Shown here one piece after another: positions 1 through 9,641 of a stretch of DNA of 64,000 bases. Below the pieces are notes generated by a model that saw only the letters and a program-made list of their open reading frames with translations, was not told the DNA's origin and ran no database searches. Both the position numbers and the translations under genes were made by a program. The DNA comes from Citrobacter sp. MGH106 (GTDB lineage: Bacteria > Pseudomonadota > Gammaproteobacteria > Enterobacterales > Enterobacteriaceae). How positions within the stretch are numbered: the first letter of the stretch is position 1; the number at the start of each line of letters is the position of its first letter. The stretch spans positions 3,181,938 through 3,245,937 of the forward strand of contig NZ_KQ089822.1 in NCBI RefSeq assembly GCF_001037495.1. Reading direction: 5' to 3'.

Positions 1-1046
1 TTAATTCTCCCGAGCATCGCTTCCGGCGTCTGCGTCTGTAACATCGTGTACTGCAACAGAGAACTGACCGCACTCAGCCAGCCGAACAGCGCGAGGCAGA
101 TAACGCCCAGCGCCCAGACCGGCATCAACGCAAACAATCCGATGGCGAAGAAAGAGGCCACGGTAGAGGCCAGCATGATTAAACCAGGGCGAACGCTGTG
201 CGCCAGTTGCCCACTGGTCAATGCCCCCACTGCGGCACCCAGCGGAATGGCGGCATACAGCAGACCAATCTGTGCGGCAGACATCTGCCAGCCGATGGCC
301 AGAGCGGGGTATAGGACACGCACCGCACTGGCCATCGTCAGAAGGCCGCCAAGCAACGCAATGCCGCCGATCAGCGGGCTGGCGAGCAGAAAGCGAAACG
401 CCGCCAGCAGCGATTTGAGCGGGTGTTCACGTGGTTGCGGTGGCGGTGGCAATGCAGGAAGACTGAGCAGCGGTAGCAAGGTAATAAAGGTTCCCGCGGC
501 TGCCAAACCATAGTTCCACTCAACGCCGCCGGTGGCGAGTAATACCCCGCCAATCATCGGTGAAATAACCGATCCCAGACGTACCGTCAGCATGGTAATC
601 GCCCCGGCCTGCATCAGATTTTCACGCCCAACCAGCGCTGGAGTCGCCGCCAGCAGCGCCGTCACACCCAGCGAGGCAAAAAAACCGTCCCATAAGCCCA
701 GAATATAAATAGCCAGCAGTGAAGGCTCCGGGAGTAGCGCATTCAGGCACAGACCAATAAACCCGATACCACAGGTTCCGCGTGCCAGCAGGATCACCTT
801 TTTGCGCTCATAACGATCGGCCAGTACACCACCAACCATCAGACCAATAAACATTGCGCTACCGGTTAACGTCACCGACAGACCGACCTGCCAGGTAGAC
901 TGGGTCATCATCTGGATCTGTACCGGAACCGCGACGCCGAGTAGTCCCAGAGAGACGATGGAAATAAAACGAGCAAGGAAGACTGCGCGAAATGCAGGAT
1001 GAGTCTTTAACAGGCTGAGATTCAGCAGCCAGGGTTTTCTATTCAT
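1..1046 (-). CDS. entS: Enterobactin exporter EntS, partial (C-terminus beyond left edge)
   Basis: Major facilitator superfamily transporter that exports newly made enterobactin across the inner membrane. About 348 residues are visible, starting [19 protein letters not shown] at 1046; the family is about 416 residues, so roughly the last 65 lie outside the window. The MFS loop motif [13 protein letters not shown] follows the second membrane segment. It is divergent from fepD, with a Fur-box-like sequence between them, as in E. coli. The sequence stays open to base 1, so this is an edge cut, not a truncated gene. Confidence 0.95.
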   Translation of the reverse strand, partial: MNRKPWLLNLSLLKTHPAFRAVFLARFISIVSLGLLGVAVPVQIQMMTQSTWQVGLSVTLTGSAMFIGLMVGGVLADRYERKKVILLARGTCGIGFIGLCLNALLPEPSLLAIYILGLWDGFFASLGVTALLAATPALVGRENLMQAGAITMLTVRLGSVISPMIGGVLLATGGVEWNYGLAAAGTFITLLPLLSLPALPPPPQPREHPLKSLLAAFRFLLASPLIGGIALLGGLLTMASAVRVLYPALAIGWQMSAAQIGLLYAAIPLGAAVGALTSGQLAHSVRPGLIMLASTVASFFAIGLFALMPVWALGVICLALFGWLSAVSSLLQYTMLQTQTPEAMLGRI

Positions 1047-1163
1047 TACAAAGCCTTAAGATACATGCTCTCATTGAGGTCGCAGCCTGAAGAATGAGGT
1101 GCATACCTGTTTTTTTAAATATCCATTCTGTGGCTGCACATGCTAACATACCCAAATAAGATC

Positions 1164-1188
1164 GATAACGATAATTACTATCATTATC
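1164..1188. promoter_or_regulatory. Fur box in the entS/fepD divergent promoter
   Basis: The stretch holds overlapping GATAAY-type hexamers (GATAAC, GATAAT and the inverted ATTATC) that match the Fur consensus of repeated GATAAT units. It lies just upstream of the fepD start and in the shared entS/fepD promoter region, where iron-loaded Fur represses both genes in E. coli. Fur binding here is inferred from sequence and context. Confidence 0.85.
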
Positions 1189-1200
1189 AGGGAAGTTGAT

Positions 1201-2208
1201 ATGTCATGCTCTGTTTCCGTGACACGCGCCTTTGCCGTGCCCGGACTATTGTTATTACTTGTTCTCTCCACCGCATTAAGTCTGGTTATTGGCGCCAGGT
1301 CGATACCCGCGTCTGTGGTTCTGGATGCGCTGACCGGCACCTGTCAAAGTGCTGATTGCACCATCGTGCTGGATGCGCGACTTCCGCGCACGCTGGCAGG
1401 ACTCCTTGCAGGCGGTGCGCTGGGATTGGCTGGCGCATTAATGCAGACGCTCACACGTAACCCACTTGCCGATCCAGGTATTCTCGGTGTCAATTCCGGG
1501 GCCAGCTTTGCCATTGTGCTGGGTGCATCGCTGTTCGGTTTTTCCTCCCCGCAAGAGCAGTTGTTGATGGCCTTTTCCGGAGCGCTGGCCGCGTCGCTGA
1601 TTGTGGCATTTACCGGCAGTCAGGGTGGAGGACAGTTAAGCCCGGTGCGTCTGACGCTGGCAGGTGTCGCGCTGGGGGCAGTGCTGGAGGGATTATCCAG
1701 CGGTATCGCCCTGCTCAACCCGGACGTCTATGATCAGCTGCGTTTCTGGCAAGCGGGATCGCTGGATATTCGTAGCCTGCAAACGTTGAAAGTGGTGCTG
1801 GCTCCGGTGCTTATTGCCGGTGCTGTCGCGTTGTTTCTGAGCCGTTCCCTGAACAGCCTGAGCCTGGGAAGCGACACCGCTACCGCGCTGGGTAGCAAAG
1901 TCGCCCGCACCCAACTTATTGGTCTGTTGGTGATTACCGTACTGTGCGGTAGCGCAACCGCTATTGTCGGTCCTATCGCCTTTATCGGCCTGATGATGCC
2001 ACATATGGCACGCTGGCTGGTGGGAGCCGATCATCGCTGGTCGCTACCAGTGACCCTACTGGCAACCCCCTCTTTGCTGCTGATTGCCGATATCATCGGT
2101 CGTCTGATTGTCCCCGGCGAATTGCGCGTCTCCGTAGTCAGCGCGTTTATCGGCGCACCGGTACTGATCTTCCTGGTCCGGCGTAAACAACGCGGAGGTG
2201 GTGCATGA
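1201..2208 (+). CDS. fepD: Ferric enterobactin ABC transporter permease FepD
   Basis: One of two inner-membrane subunits that carry ferric enterobactin from periplasmic FepB into the cytoplasm with ATPase FepC. The 335-residue FecCD-family protein is very hydrophobic and has the typical segments RLPRTLAGLLAGGALGLAGA near residue 60 and GPIAFIGLMMPHMAR near residue 255, the loop region that contacts the ATPase. Length and sequence agree closely with E. coli FepD. The ATG follows a GGAAG ribosome site. The stop overlaps the fepG start, so the two subunits are translationally coupled. Expected to be Fur-repressed through the upstream box. Confidence 0.97.
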   Translation: MSCSVSVTRAFAVPGLLLLLVLSTALSLVIGARSIPASVVLDALTGTCQSADCTIVLDARLPRTLAGLLAGGALGLAGALMQTLTRNPLADPGILGVNSGASFAIVLGASLFGFSSPQEQLLMAFSGALAASLIVAFTGSQGGGQLSPVRLTLAGVALGAVLEGLSSGIALLNPDVYDQLRFWQAGSLDIRSLQTLKVVLAPVLIAGAVALFLSRSLNSLSLGSDTATALGSKVARTQLIGLLVITVLCGSATAIVGPIAFIGLMMPHMARWLVGADHRWSLPVTLLATPSLLLIADIIGRLIVPGELRVSVVSAFIGAPVLIFLVRRKQRGGGA

Positions 2209-3197
2209 TGCATTTTCCCCGCAGATTGCTTATCAGTTGTCTGCTGCTGATTGTGGGCTGCCTCGCCGTCGGATTGTGGAGCCTGCGTAGCGGCGTCGTA
2301 ACGCTGGAAACCCAACAGATTATTGCCGCTCTGCTGGGCGATGCGCCGCGCAGCATTACGCTGGTTGTGACCGAATGGCGTTTACCGCGCGTATTGATGG
2401 CGCTGTTGATTGGTGCGGCCCTGGGCGTTAGCGGCGCGATATTCCAGTCGCTGATGCGTAACCCACTGGGCAGTCCGGACGTTATGGGCTTCAATACCGG
2501 AGCCTGGAGCGGTGTTCTGGTAGCAATGGTGTTATTTGGTCAGCATCTTACCGCTATCGCGCTGGCGGCGATGCTCGGCGGGATCCTGACCTCACTGGTG
2601 GTCTGGGCGCTGGCATGGCGTAATGGTATCGACACTTTCCGACTTATCATTATCGGTATCGGCATTCGTGCCATGCTGGTGGCGTTTAATACCTGGCTGC
2701 TGCTGAAGGCGTCTTTAGAAACCGCGTTGACGGCTGGATTGTGGAACGCCGGATCGCTCAACGGTCTGACCTGGGCTAAAACCTGGCCTTCTGCACCGCT
2801 GATTATCGTGATGTTGGTATGTGCCGCACTGCTGGTGCGCCGTCTGCGTTTATTAGAAATGGGCGATGACAGCGCCTGCGCGCTGGGAGTCAGCGTAGAA
2901 CGCTCGCGTCTGATGATGATGCTGGTTGCGGTTGTTCTGACCGCTGCAGCCACTGCGCTGGCTGGCCCAATTTCTTTTATTGCACTTGTCGCACCGCATA
3001 TTGCCCGCCGGCTTAGCGGTACGGCACGTTGGGGATTAACCCAGTCAGCACTGTGCGGCGCATTGCTACTGCTGATGGCCGATTTATGCGCCCAACAACT
3101 ATTTATGCCTTATCAGCTTCCGGTTGGCGTTGTCACCGTAAGCCTCGGCGGTATTTATCTTATCGTCTTGTTAATTCAGGAGTCCCGCAAAAAATGA
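2205..3197 (+). CDS. fepG: Ferric enterobactin ABC transporter permease FepG
   Basis: Second FecCD-type permease subunit, 330 residues, pairing with FepD. It shows the family segments EWRLPRVLMALLIGAALGVS and GPISFIALVAPHIARR, and ends in ESRKK like the E. coli protein. The first of two adjacent ATG codons gives the same length as E. coli FepG and a 4-base overlap with fepD. The 3' end overlaps fepC by ATGA, so the three cistrons form one tightly coupled operon. Confidence 0.97.
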   Translation: MMHFPRRLLISCLLLIVGCLAVGLWSLRSGVVTLETQQIIAALLGDAPRSITLVVTEWRLPRVLMALLIGAALGVSGAIFQSLMRNPLGSPDVMGFNTGAWSGVLVAMVLFGQHLTAIALAAMLGGILTSLVVWALAWRNGIDTFRLIIIGIGIRAMLVAFNTWLLLKASLETALTAGLWNAGSLNGLTWAKTWPSAPLIIVMLVCAALLVRRLRLLEMGDDSACALGVSVERSRLMMMLVAVVLTAAATALAGPISFIALVAPHIARRLSGTARWGLTQSALCGALLLLMADLCAQQLFMPYQLPVGVVTVSLGGIYLIVLLIQESRKK

Positions 3198-3991
3198 CCG
3201 AATCAGTAGCCCGTTTGCGTGGCGACCAGTTAACGCTGGGTTATGGCAAATTTACCGTGGCAGAAAACCTTAATGTATCAATTCCCGACGGCCACTTTAC
3301 CGCAATAATTGGCCCTAACGGCTGCGGTAAGTCGACGCTGTTACGCACGTTAAGCCGCCTGATGACGCCTGAACACGGCAAGGTCTGGCTGGACGGGGAG
3401 CATATTCAGCACTACGCCAGTAAAGAGGTCGCGCGCAGAATTGGTCTGTTAGCACAAAACGCCACCACGCCTGGCGATATTACCGTACAGGAGCTGGTTG
3501 CCCGCGGTCGCTACCCGCATCAGCCGTTATTTACCCGTTGGCGCCAAGAAGATGAAAACGCAGTGGCAAATGCTATGCAAGCCACGGGCATCACCCACCT
3601 GGCGGCACAAAGTGTGGATACCCTTTCCGGTGGACAGCGTCAGCGCGCATGGATAGCGATGGTGCTGGCACAGGAAACATCCATTATGTTGCTTGATGAG
3701 CCAACCACCTGGCTGGATATCAGCCATCAGATCGATCTGCTGGAACTGCTGAGCGAGCTAAATCGTGAGAAAGGATATACGCTGGCCGCTGTTCTGCACG
3801 ACCTTAATCAGGCCTGTCGCTATGCCACGCACCTGATTGCACTTCGTGATGGAAAAATCATTGCCGAGGGTGCGCCAAAAGAGATTGTCACGGCGGAACT
3901 CATCGAAAAAATCTATGGATTGCGTTGTATGATTATTGATGATCCCGTTGCAGGAACACCGTTAGTAGTGCCGCTTGGGCGCAAGAAATAA
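3194..3991 (+). CDS. fepC: Ferric enterobactin ABC transporter ATPase FepC
   Basis: Cytoplasmic ATPase that powers FepDG. The 265-residue protein has Walker A GPNGCGKST near residue 40, the Q-loop region, signature LSGGQRQRAW near residue 142 and Walker B IMLLDEPTTWLD just after. I chose the ATG at 3194 because it overlaps the fepG stop (ATGA) and begins MTESVARLRGDQLTLGYG, the conserved FepC start; an open frame extends about 55 codons further upstream but lies inside fepG. The gene is convergent with fepE. Confidence 0.96.
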   Translation: MTESVARLRGDQLTLGYGKFTVAENLNVSIPDGHFTAIIGPNGCGKSTLLRTLSRLMTPEHGKVWLDGEHIQHYASKEVARRIGLLAQNATTPGDITVQELVARGRYPHQPLFTRWRQEDENAVANAMQATGITHLAAQSVDTLSGGQRQRAWIAMVLAQETSIMLLDEPTTWLDISHQIDLLELLSELNREKGYTLAAVLHDLNQACRYATHLIALRDGKIIAEGAPKEIVTAELIEKIYGLRCMIIDDPVAGTPLVVPLGRKK

Positions 3992-4036
3992 CGGGATGTA
4001 GTGTATGGCGACATTTCTGCCGCCATACAAAATCAC

Positions 4037-5170
4037 TCACACCAACGACTGCCCCAGGAATTCTGCATTGTGTTTACGATGCATCATGGCATGGCTCAGC
4101 AACACCCCACCGCACGCTATCATTCCACCAAGCAAAGCTGCCAGAATAATGATCATCGATTTAGCCGGTCCATCTTTTTTCACCGGTAGTGAAGGTGAAC
4201 GTTGATATTTAAACGGCGTAAAATTGACGTCATTCACATTCGTCGATAACAGCTGTTCAACGTGATATTGGCGATTACGTAATTCACCGTTAATTTCCGC
4301 AACATCTGTTACCGATTTTTCTATTTCTAATTTACGCGTGATGCCATCAGCACCCAATGAAATAGAGAAATCAGGGTCATCCTTCACCGCCTGGCCATTG
4401 CTGTAAACGGGTTTTTTAATTCCCGCAGCATTAGCAATCTCCAGCGAGTAGTTTAGTCGCTGAATATTCGCTTCCAGTTGATTCTTGAGCCTTACCCGAT
4501 CCATTTCGAGTCTTTCTTTCTCAAAGCTGGTTTTAATGGCCAGTTTGTTGCGAATATCCTCAAGCGTTTCTTTCTCAGTAAGATCGGAAATGTACTGGAT
4601 ATAGCCGGTCAGTACCGCCTGTGCTTCTTCTGCTAATGGTGCAGTAAAACTCAACGTCCATGCGGTATAGAGCGCGGTTTCATTTTTTTTACTCAAATTG
4701 CTGTCAACCGCTGTCATTTTTTCACTGAGCCTTACGATCGCCCGATGAAGATCCATTTCGTCGAAATCGGCACCCTTCAATTGTTCTAATACATAGGGTG
4801 AAGAGCGCAGATATTCTTCCAAAAGTAATGGAGACTGGAATTTTTTGATAAACAGGTTAAACACATCCCCACGGCTGACGCTAATGTCCATGTCGAGCAC
4901 ACGTAATTTGGTTAACGTATTCTCAAGTTCCTGCCACTGAACAGGTTCTGCTGGCGTTACAACCGCCTCGCTGGTCCATTTTTGAGGAAGCAGAAAAGAC
5001 ACCAGAAGGCCTATGCAGGCAAATGCGAAAACGGTAGCGATGATTTTCGTCCTGGCTCGCCATAAAATCTCGATCAGGCCCACTAAATCAATTTCATTTC
5101 CATTTACTGTGGTTTGAGGATAAGCAGTGAATTCCGAATCTCTATCTTGCTTTATATTGAGTGATGACAT
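4037..5170 (-). CDS. fepE: Wzz-family chain-length regulator FepE
   Basis: Polysaccharide co-polymerase of the Wzz family. FepE sets very long O-antigen chain length in Salmonella; its old link to iron uptake rests only on position. The 377-residue protein has the Wzz topology: an N-terminal membrane segment near residues 38-57 (IIATVFAFACIGLLVSFLLP), a long periplasmic domain with helical central part, and a second membrane segment near residues 341-362 (MIIILAALLGGMIACGG). It lies between fepC (convergent) and entF, as in E. coli. Whether this strain makes an O-antigen that FepE can act on cannot be judged from the window. Confidence 0.93.
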   Translation of the reverse strand: MSSLNIKQDRDSEFTAYPQTTVNGNEIDLVGLIEILWRARTKIIATVFAFACIGLLVSFLLPQKWTSEAVVTPAEPVQWQELENTLTKLRVLDMDISVSRGDVFNLFIKKFQSPLLLEEYLRSSPYVLEQLKGADFDEMDLHRAIVRLSEKMTAVDSNLSKKNETALYTAWTLSFTAPLAEEAQAVLTGYIQYISDLTEKETLEDIRNKLAIKTSFEKERLEMDRVRLKNQLEANIQRLNYSLEIANAAGIKKPVYSNGQAVKDDPDFSISLGADGITRKLEIEKSVTDVAEINGELRNRQYHVEQLLSTNVNDVNFTPFKYQRSPSLPVKKDGPAKSMIIILAALLGGMIACGGVLLSHAMMHRKHNAEFLGQSLV

Positions 5171-5514
5171 TCTGTATAACCTGAAATCTTTGCCAAAAGA
5201 AAAATACTTCCTTAGCCGGAGTCTAACAGCTACTCAGAATTATCTGAAACAATCTTTACACGTAAATGCCTACCAAATGTTGTATTAGAAATTAATATCC
5301 TTTCCATTTACGTTTGAGACAAACAAAAAAACACACAAATTAATAACATATTTTTTACATTATGAGTTTATTCAAATATCTCCCCCCAAAATTATTCGAG
5401 TTGCTTGAAGCCAGCAACTTATCGAACCCCAGTCACTTACCTGATAAGTGACTGGGGTAACCAACACCCAAACAACTTGAAGTATGACGGGTATCTATCG
5501 CAATGCTGATTTGT
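5171..5514. other. fepE-entF intergenic region with ERIC-type repeat
   Basis: This 344-base gap separates the fepE start from the entF stop. Its fepE-proximal part is AT-rich and presumably carries the fepE promoter. Its entF-proximal part holds the ERIC-type element listed separately. I see no open frame of note. Confidence 0.7.
5392..5495. repeat. ERIC (IRU) element, short variant
   Basis: The core is a perfect 13-bp inverted repeat with a 5-base loop (CCCCAGTCACTTA, 5427-5439; TAAGTGACTGGGG, 5445-5457), identical in kind to the conserved ERIC core. The outer ends are also inverted: GAGTTGCTTGAAG on the left, CAACTTGAAGTATGACGGG on the right. The classic element is about 127 bp and this one is about 104 bp, so part of the arms is missing. 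If transcribed past entF it would form a strong hairpin. Confidence 0.78.
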
Positions 5515-8500
5515 TTACCGCTTATTGATCAACGCATTTATAACGGGACCTATCCTTTCAAATGCTGTCGGGGAAATAATATCGACATGCGCACAATCCT
5601 GGCTATATACCGCTAACTCCCCAACCCACGGAGCCCAGGCTGTTTGGGGATCTGCCTGGCGCGTTTTCTCGGCGACAAATAACGTTGCTCTGCCATCAAA
5701 TTTTGCGCTGTGCGCCGTAGTTAACAAACGAACCGCATCGGCGTAATTACCTTCGATAGCGCTGAATAATGCCTCCGAAGCATTCCCCTGTTGTGCAGCA
5801 AGAAAGGCCTCACGCTCACGATCGATTTCCGCCAGCACGGCAGGATCCAATCCATTAGCCTCTTTTTCCTGCCAGTTTTGCGTCTCCGGTGGCCAGGTAT
5901 CCAGCAGGCCAAGGAACGCGACGGTTTCCCCCCGGGCTCGCAAACGCGCCGCAATGCCCTGCGCCAGCGTGCCACCCAACGAGTAGCCCAACAAATAGTA
6001 GGGACCATGAGGCTGTTGGTGCAGTAGCGTTGCCAGATGATGTTCACAGACCTCGTCGAGGTTTTCCGCCGTCTGCATTGGCCCATCCGGTCGCGGCGAC
6101 TGGATACCAATAATTGACCACTGCGACGTGAGATAACGTGACAGCACGCTAAATTGCCAGGCAAAGCCCGATGCCGGATGGAAGCAGAACAGCGTCGGAC
6201 CATGACTCTCGCGCAACGGTAGCAACGCTTCAAACCCCAGGCGCTGCGACTGTTCGTCATCAGCGCCGTCCAGCAATGCGCTCAGTTGTCCGACTGTGGA
6301 GGCAACCATAATCTGCCCCGGCGTAACCTGACGCGCAAAGAGCTGGCTCAGCTGCGCTGCCAGCTTCATTGCCAGCAACGAATGGCCACCAAGCGCAAAG
6401 AAGTCAGCGTCAACATCATTGACCTCACAGGCCAGCAAAGCTGAGAAGGCCTGGGCAATCATTGATTCCGTGCCAGGCTGCGGCGCGCGTCCTGGCGTTC
6501 GAGCCGCTAACTGCGGCATTGGCAGCGCTTTACGATCCAGCTTACCGTTAGCGCTAAGCGGCAATTCAGCCAGTTGTAACAGGACCGTCGGCACCATATG
6601 CGCAGGCAGTTTCTCGCGCAGACGCTCCTGCAAGGCAGGAATATCTAATGGTAAACCCGATTGAGACACCAGATATCCCACCAATTGTCGCGCATCGCCA
6701 CCTGTCGCCGCTGCCTGGTTGAACACGCAGGCATGGGCAACAGCATGTTCAACATCGGGTAGCATCTGCATCACCCGGTCAATCTCGCCCAGCTCAATGC
6801 GCTGCCCGCGAATTTTTAGCTGGTCATCACTGCGCCCAAGATACTCAACCGCTCCAGACTCAAGCCAGCGCGCCACGTCACCGGTACGATACATACGTTC
6901 ACCCGGCGCAAACGGATCGGCGATAAAACGGCTCGCCGTCAGATCCGGTCGACCCAGATACCCTTGCGCCAGTTGGATCCCCGTCAGATACAGATCCCCC
7001 GCTACGCCGACAGGCACCGGGCGCATCATGGCGTCGAGGATCCGCAAGCCGGTGTTCCAGACCGGATAGCCAATCGGCACGCTGTTGCCGGTCACTGCGG
7101 CGAGTTCTTCACCCCAGGCCGGATACCAGCTCACATCGACTGCTGCTTCAGTTGGACCGTACAAATTGTGCAGCGGAGCATGCGTCAGTTGTTCCCACTC
7201 GCGGCATAACTCTGCCGGCAGGGCTTCACCGCTGCAGAATACCTGTTTCAGCGTGGCGCAGCTCTCCCGCGCCGTTTCCGGCGTCAGCGAAGCGACAAAA
7301 GCCGCCAGCATTGACGGTACAAAGTGCGTTGTCGTTATGCCATATTGCGCAAAGAAATGTTGCATCGCGATCGGGTCACGGTGAGCCTCAGGCTCAGCCA
7401 TCACCAGTTTTGCACCGGCAATAAATGGCCAGAAAAACTCCCATACCGAAACATCAAAACTGCATGGCGTTTTTTGCGCCACCACATCGTCTGCCGTCAG
7501 CGGATAGTGATTTTGCATCCATAGCAGGCGGTTAACGATAGCGGTCTGCCCTACCATCACGCCTTTTGGTCTGCCCGTCGATCCGGAGGTGAAAATGATA
7601 TAGGCCGTATGGCCTGGTTGTGATAACGCCAATGGCGTGCAATCGCGTGCTGGCAGAGGCGCGTTGTAGCACAGGCTTTCCAGCCCAGGAATATCGCTAA
7701 AGCGCGCCAGCTGTTCATCGGTAGTAATTAACAGCGTGGGTTTAGCGTCTTCCAGCATCATCCGCAGACGATCGTCCGGGTATCCGGTATCAAGCGGTAG
7801 CCAGGCGGCTCCGGCTTCGACAATACCGTGCAGCGCCAGCGTAAGGAAAACGGAACGTGGTAAGGCCACCGCCACGCTGTCTCCCGGCCGCACGCCGTGT
7901 TCGCGCAGAAGTTTTGCCAACGCAACCACCTGCTGGCGCATTTCGCGATAGCTGAACTGATAGCGGGCATCGGCCAGCGCCGGGGCATCCGGTGTTTTAT
8001 CGCTTTGTGTCGCAATCAGCGCACTTAGCGTAGTGGACGGGATCTCAACTTCAGTATCGTTAATCTTCGCCAGCTGTGCGTGTTCTGTCGGCAGCAGCAT
8101 CTCTGCCTCGCCGCAGCACAGCGCCGGATTTTCAGCAAACTGGTCGATAAGACCTGCTAAACGCGAGGCATGCTGTGTCAGCGTGGCTTCATCGTAACGC
8201 TGTTTATTTGCCAGGATTTCAATGCTCAGGCCACCATTTTCATCCGGAAATAGCGCCAGTTCGAGATCGTTAACCGGCCCCGTCGCCAGCGTATGGGTTT
8301 GCGCCTGTACACCGGGAATGTCTAACTGATAGTCGAAAATTTTCACGTTCAGTACAGGACCAAACAACGGCTCCTCACCGGCGGCTCGCCCGCTGTCACG
8401 CACAATTTGCTCCGCATCGTAGCGCTGATGTCGGCGCATTTTCTTTAGCTGCCCGGCAAGGCGTTTCGCCAGTTCAGGCAGGCTTTCCGCCGCATCAAGA

Positions 8501-9396
8501 CTGACGCCGAATGGCAGAACATTCAGTACCGGACCGGTTGCCGTTAACGCTGCTGACCCCATGCGTCGCATGAAGATAAACCCGGCGGCATAATCCATCC
8601 GGCTGCATAAACGTCCCAGCCATAATGCAACCAGAGCCAGTGTTAAATCCGCGCGCTGAACGTCGGGCATACGAGCGGCAAGCTGACGGAATGAGCCGTC
8701 AGGTGCTGACAATTTCATGCGAATAATATCCGCAGTGGTCGCCCGTCCCGGCAGCGGTTTACTGGACAGCGATGCCGGTGGCGGTAATTGCCGCCGCTGC
8801 TCGTTCCAGAAAGCGCCGTCGCGTAGATACGCGTCACTGTCGCGATATTGTTGATACTCTTCCACCACTTCGACAAATGGCGTAAAAGGCGAGTCAGGCG
8901 TCTTTTCGCCACGCTGCCATGCACTGTAGATTGCGATTATATGGCGAGTAATTGCCGGGAAACTGAAACCATCGACCAGCAAGTGATGGTAACGTTGATA
9001 CCAATACCAGCGGTTATCTTCCATCTGAATGAGCTGATGAAAGACCAGCGATTTCCCACTGTCGACGCGTAAGTCCTGCTGCAGATCGGCCTGCATTAAC
9101 GCGCATGCAGCCTCATGCGGAGCAGATTTCCCGCGCAGATCGATAATCTCAGGTTCGGCAAAAGTCAGAGCAGGATCAACCCATTGCCAAACATCACCGT
9201 TATCTTCAGTAAAGCGCATGCGTAGAGTATCGGCATGCTGCTGTCCCGCAACTACGGCCTTCGCCAGCAACGGCGCATTCAGTTCCCCGGTTAATTCTAC
9301 GTAGTGCGCTACGCTCCATGCCGAGGGTAATGTGGAGAGTTTTTCTGCCATCCAGATACCCGGCTGAGCCGCAACTAACGGTAAACGCTGAGTCAT
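5515..9396 (-). CDS. entF: Enterobactin synthetase component F (nonribosomal peptide synthetase)
   Basis: Four-domain serine-activating synthetase that joins dihydroxybenzoyl groups to serine and cyclises three units into enterobactin. At 1293 residues it equals E. coli EntF. Visible in order: condensation domain with HHLLVDG near residue 135, adenylation domain with FTSGSTGRPKGV near residue 600 and GRSDDQLKIRGQRIELGEI near residue 850, carrier-protein site FFALGGHSL near residue 1000, and thioesterase with GYSLGG near residue 1135 and a terminal histidine in CAHVDII. The ATG at 9396 overlaps the ybdZ stop (ATGA) and follows an AGGAGG-type site, so 46 upstream in-frame codons are discarded. 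The operon runs fes-ybdZ-entF. Confidence 0.97.
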   Translation of the reverse strand: MTQRLPLVAAQPGIWMAEKLSTLPSAWSVAHYVELTGELNAPLLAKAVVAGQQHADTLRMRFTEDNGDVWQWVDPALTFAEPEIIDLRGKSAPHEAACALMQADLQQDLRVDSGKSLVFHQLIQMEDNRWYWYQRYHHLLVDGFSFPAITRHIIAIYSAWQRGEKTPDSPFTPFVEVVEEYQQYRDSDAYLRDGAFWNEQRRQLPPPASLSSKPLPGRATTADIIRMKLSAPDGSFRQLAARMPDVQRADLTLALVALWLGRLCSRMDYAAGFIFMRRMGSAALTATGPVLNVLPFGVSLDAAESLPELAKRLAGQLKKMRRHQRYDAEQIVRDSGRAAGEEPLFGPVLNVKIFDYQLDIPGVQAQTHTLATGPVNDLELALFPDENGGLSIEILANKQRYDEATLTQHASRLAGLIDQFAENPALCCGEAEMLLPTEHAQLAKINDTEVEIPSTTLSALIATQSDKTPDAPALADARYQFSYREMRQQVVALAKLLREHGVRPGDSVAVALPRSVFLTLALHGIVEAGAAWLPLDTGYPDDRLRMMLEDAKPTLLITTDEQLARFSDIPGLESLCYNAPLPARDCTPLALSQPGHTAYIIFTSGSTGRPKGVMVGQTAIVNRLLWMQNHYPLTADDVVAQKTPCSFDVSVWEFFWPFIAGAKLVMAEPEAHRDPIAMQHFFAQYGITTTHFVPSMLAAFVASLTPETARESCATLKQVFCSGEALPAELCREWEQLTHAPLHNLYGPTEAAVDVSWYPAWGEELAAVTGNSVPIGYPVWNTGLRILDAMMRPVPVGVAGDLYLTGIQLAQGYLGRPDLTASRFIADPFAPGERMYRTGDVARWLESGAVEYLGRSDDQLKIRGQRIELGEIDRVMQMLPDVEHAVAHACVFNQAAATGGDARQLVGYLVSQSGLPLDIPALQERLREKLPAHMVPTVLLQLAELPLSANGKLDRKALPMPQLAARTPGRAPQPGTESMIAQAFSALLACEVNDVDADFFALGGHSLLAMKLAAQLSQLFARQVTPGQIMVASTVGQLSALLDGADDEQSQRLGFEALLPLRESHGPTLFCFHPASGFAWQFSVLSRYLTSQWSIIGIQSPRPDGPMQTAENLDEVCEHHLATLLHQQPHGPYYLLGYSLGGTLAQGIAARLRARGETVAFLGLLDTWPPETQNWQEKEANGLDPAVLAEIDREREAFLAAQQGNASEALFSAIEGNYADAVRLLTTAHSAKFDGRATLFVAEKTRQADPQTAWAPWVGELAVYSQDCAHVDIISPTAFERIGPVINALINKR

Positions 9397-9611
9397 TCTG
9401 CCTCCTGTCGATCGGCATAATTTGCAGGCGTCAGCGTGGTCCAGTGCGCCTCCAGCCATTGTTGACATACTTCCTGAGATTGCGGTTCGCATATAACCTG
9501 CCAGCCAACAGGAAGTGAGCACTGCTGCGGCCAAAGGCTAAACTGACGTTGTGGGTTTTGCAGAATGTAAAATTGCCCCTGCGGGTTATCGAAGGGATTA
9601 CTGAATTCCAT
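9393..9611 (-). CDS. ybdZ: MbtH-like protein YbdZ
   Basis: Small activator of nonribosomal peptide synthetases; it binds the EntF adenylation domain and raises its activity. The 72-residue protein has the MbtH pattern: NPFDNPQG at residue 4, then SLWPQQCSLPVGW and a WLEAHWTTLTP end. I chose ATG 9611 because AGGAG lies 6 bases upstream; a TTG two codons earlier is less likely. The stop overlaps the entF start by four bases, fitting coupled synthesis with its partner. Confidence 0.95.
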   Translation of the reverse strand: MEFSNPFDNPQGQFYILQNPQRQFSLWPQQCSLPVGWQVICEPQSQEVCQQWLEAHWTTLTPANYADRQEAE

Positions 9612-9641
9612 ACTCAACTCCTGTCGTGGAACATCGTCCGG

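Noticed and set aside
4003-4028. Hairpin (GTATGGCG / CGCCATAC) between convergent fepC and fepE
   Set aside because: Long loop and no T-run on the exit side of either strand; left out as a terminator.
5721-6260. 179-codon frame overlapping entF in another frame of the same strand
   Set aside because: Shadow of a well-supported entF; Arg/Cys/Trp-rich and without recognisable domain.
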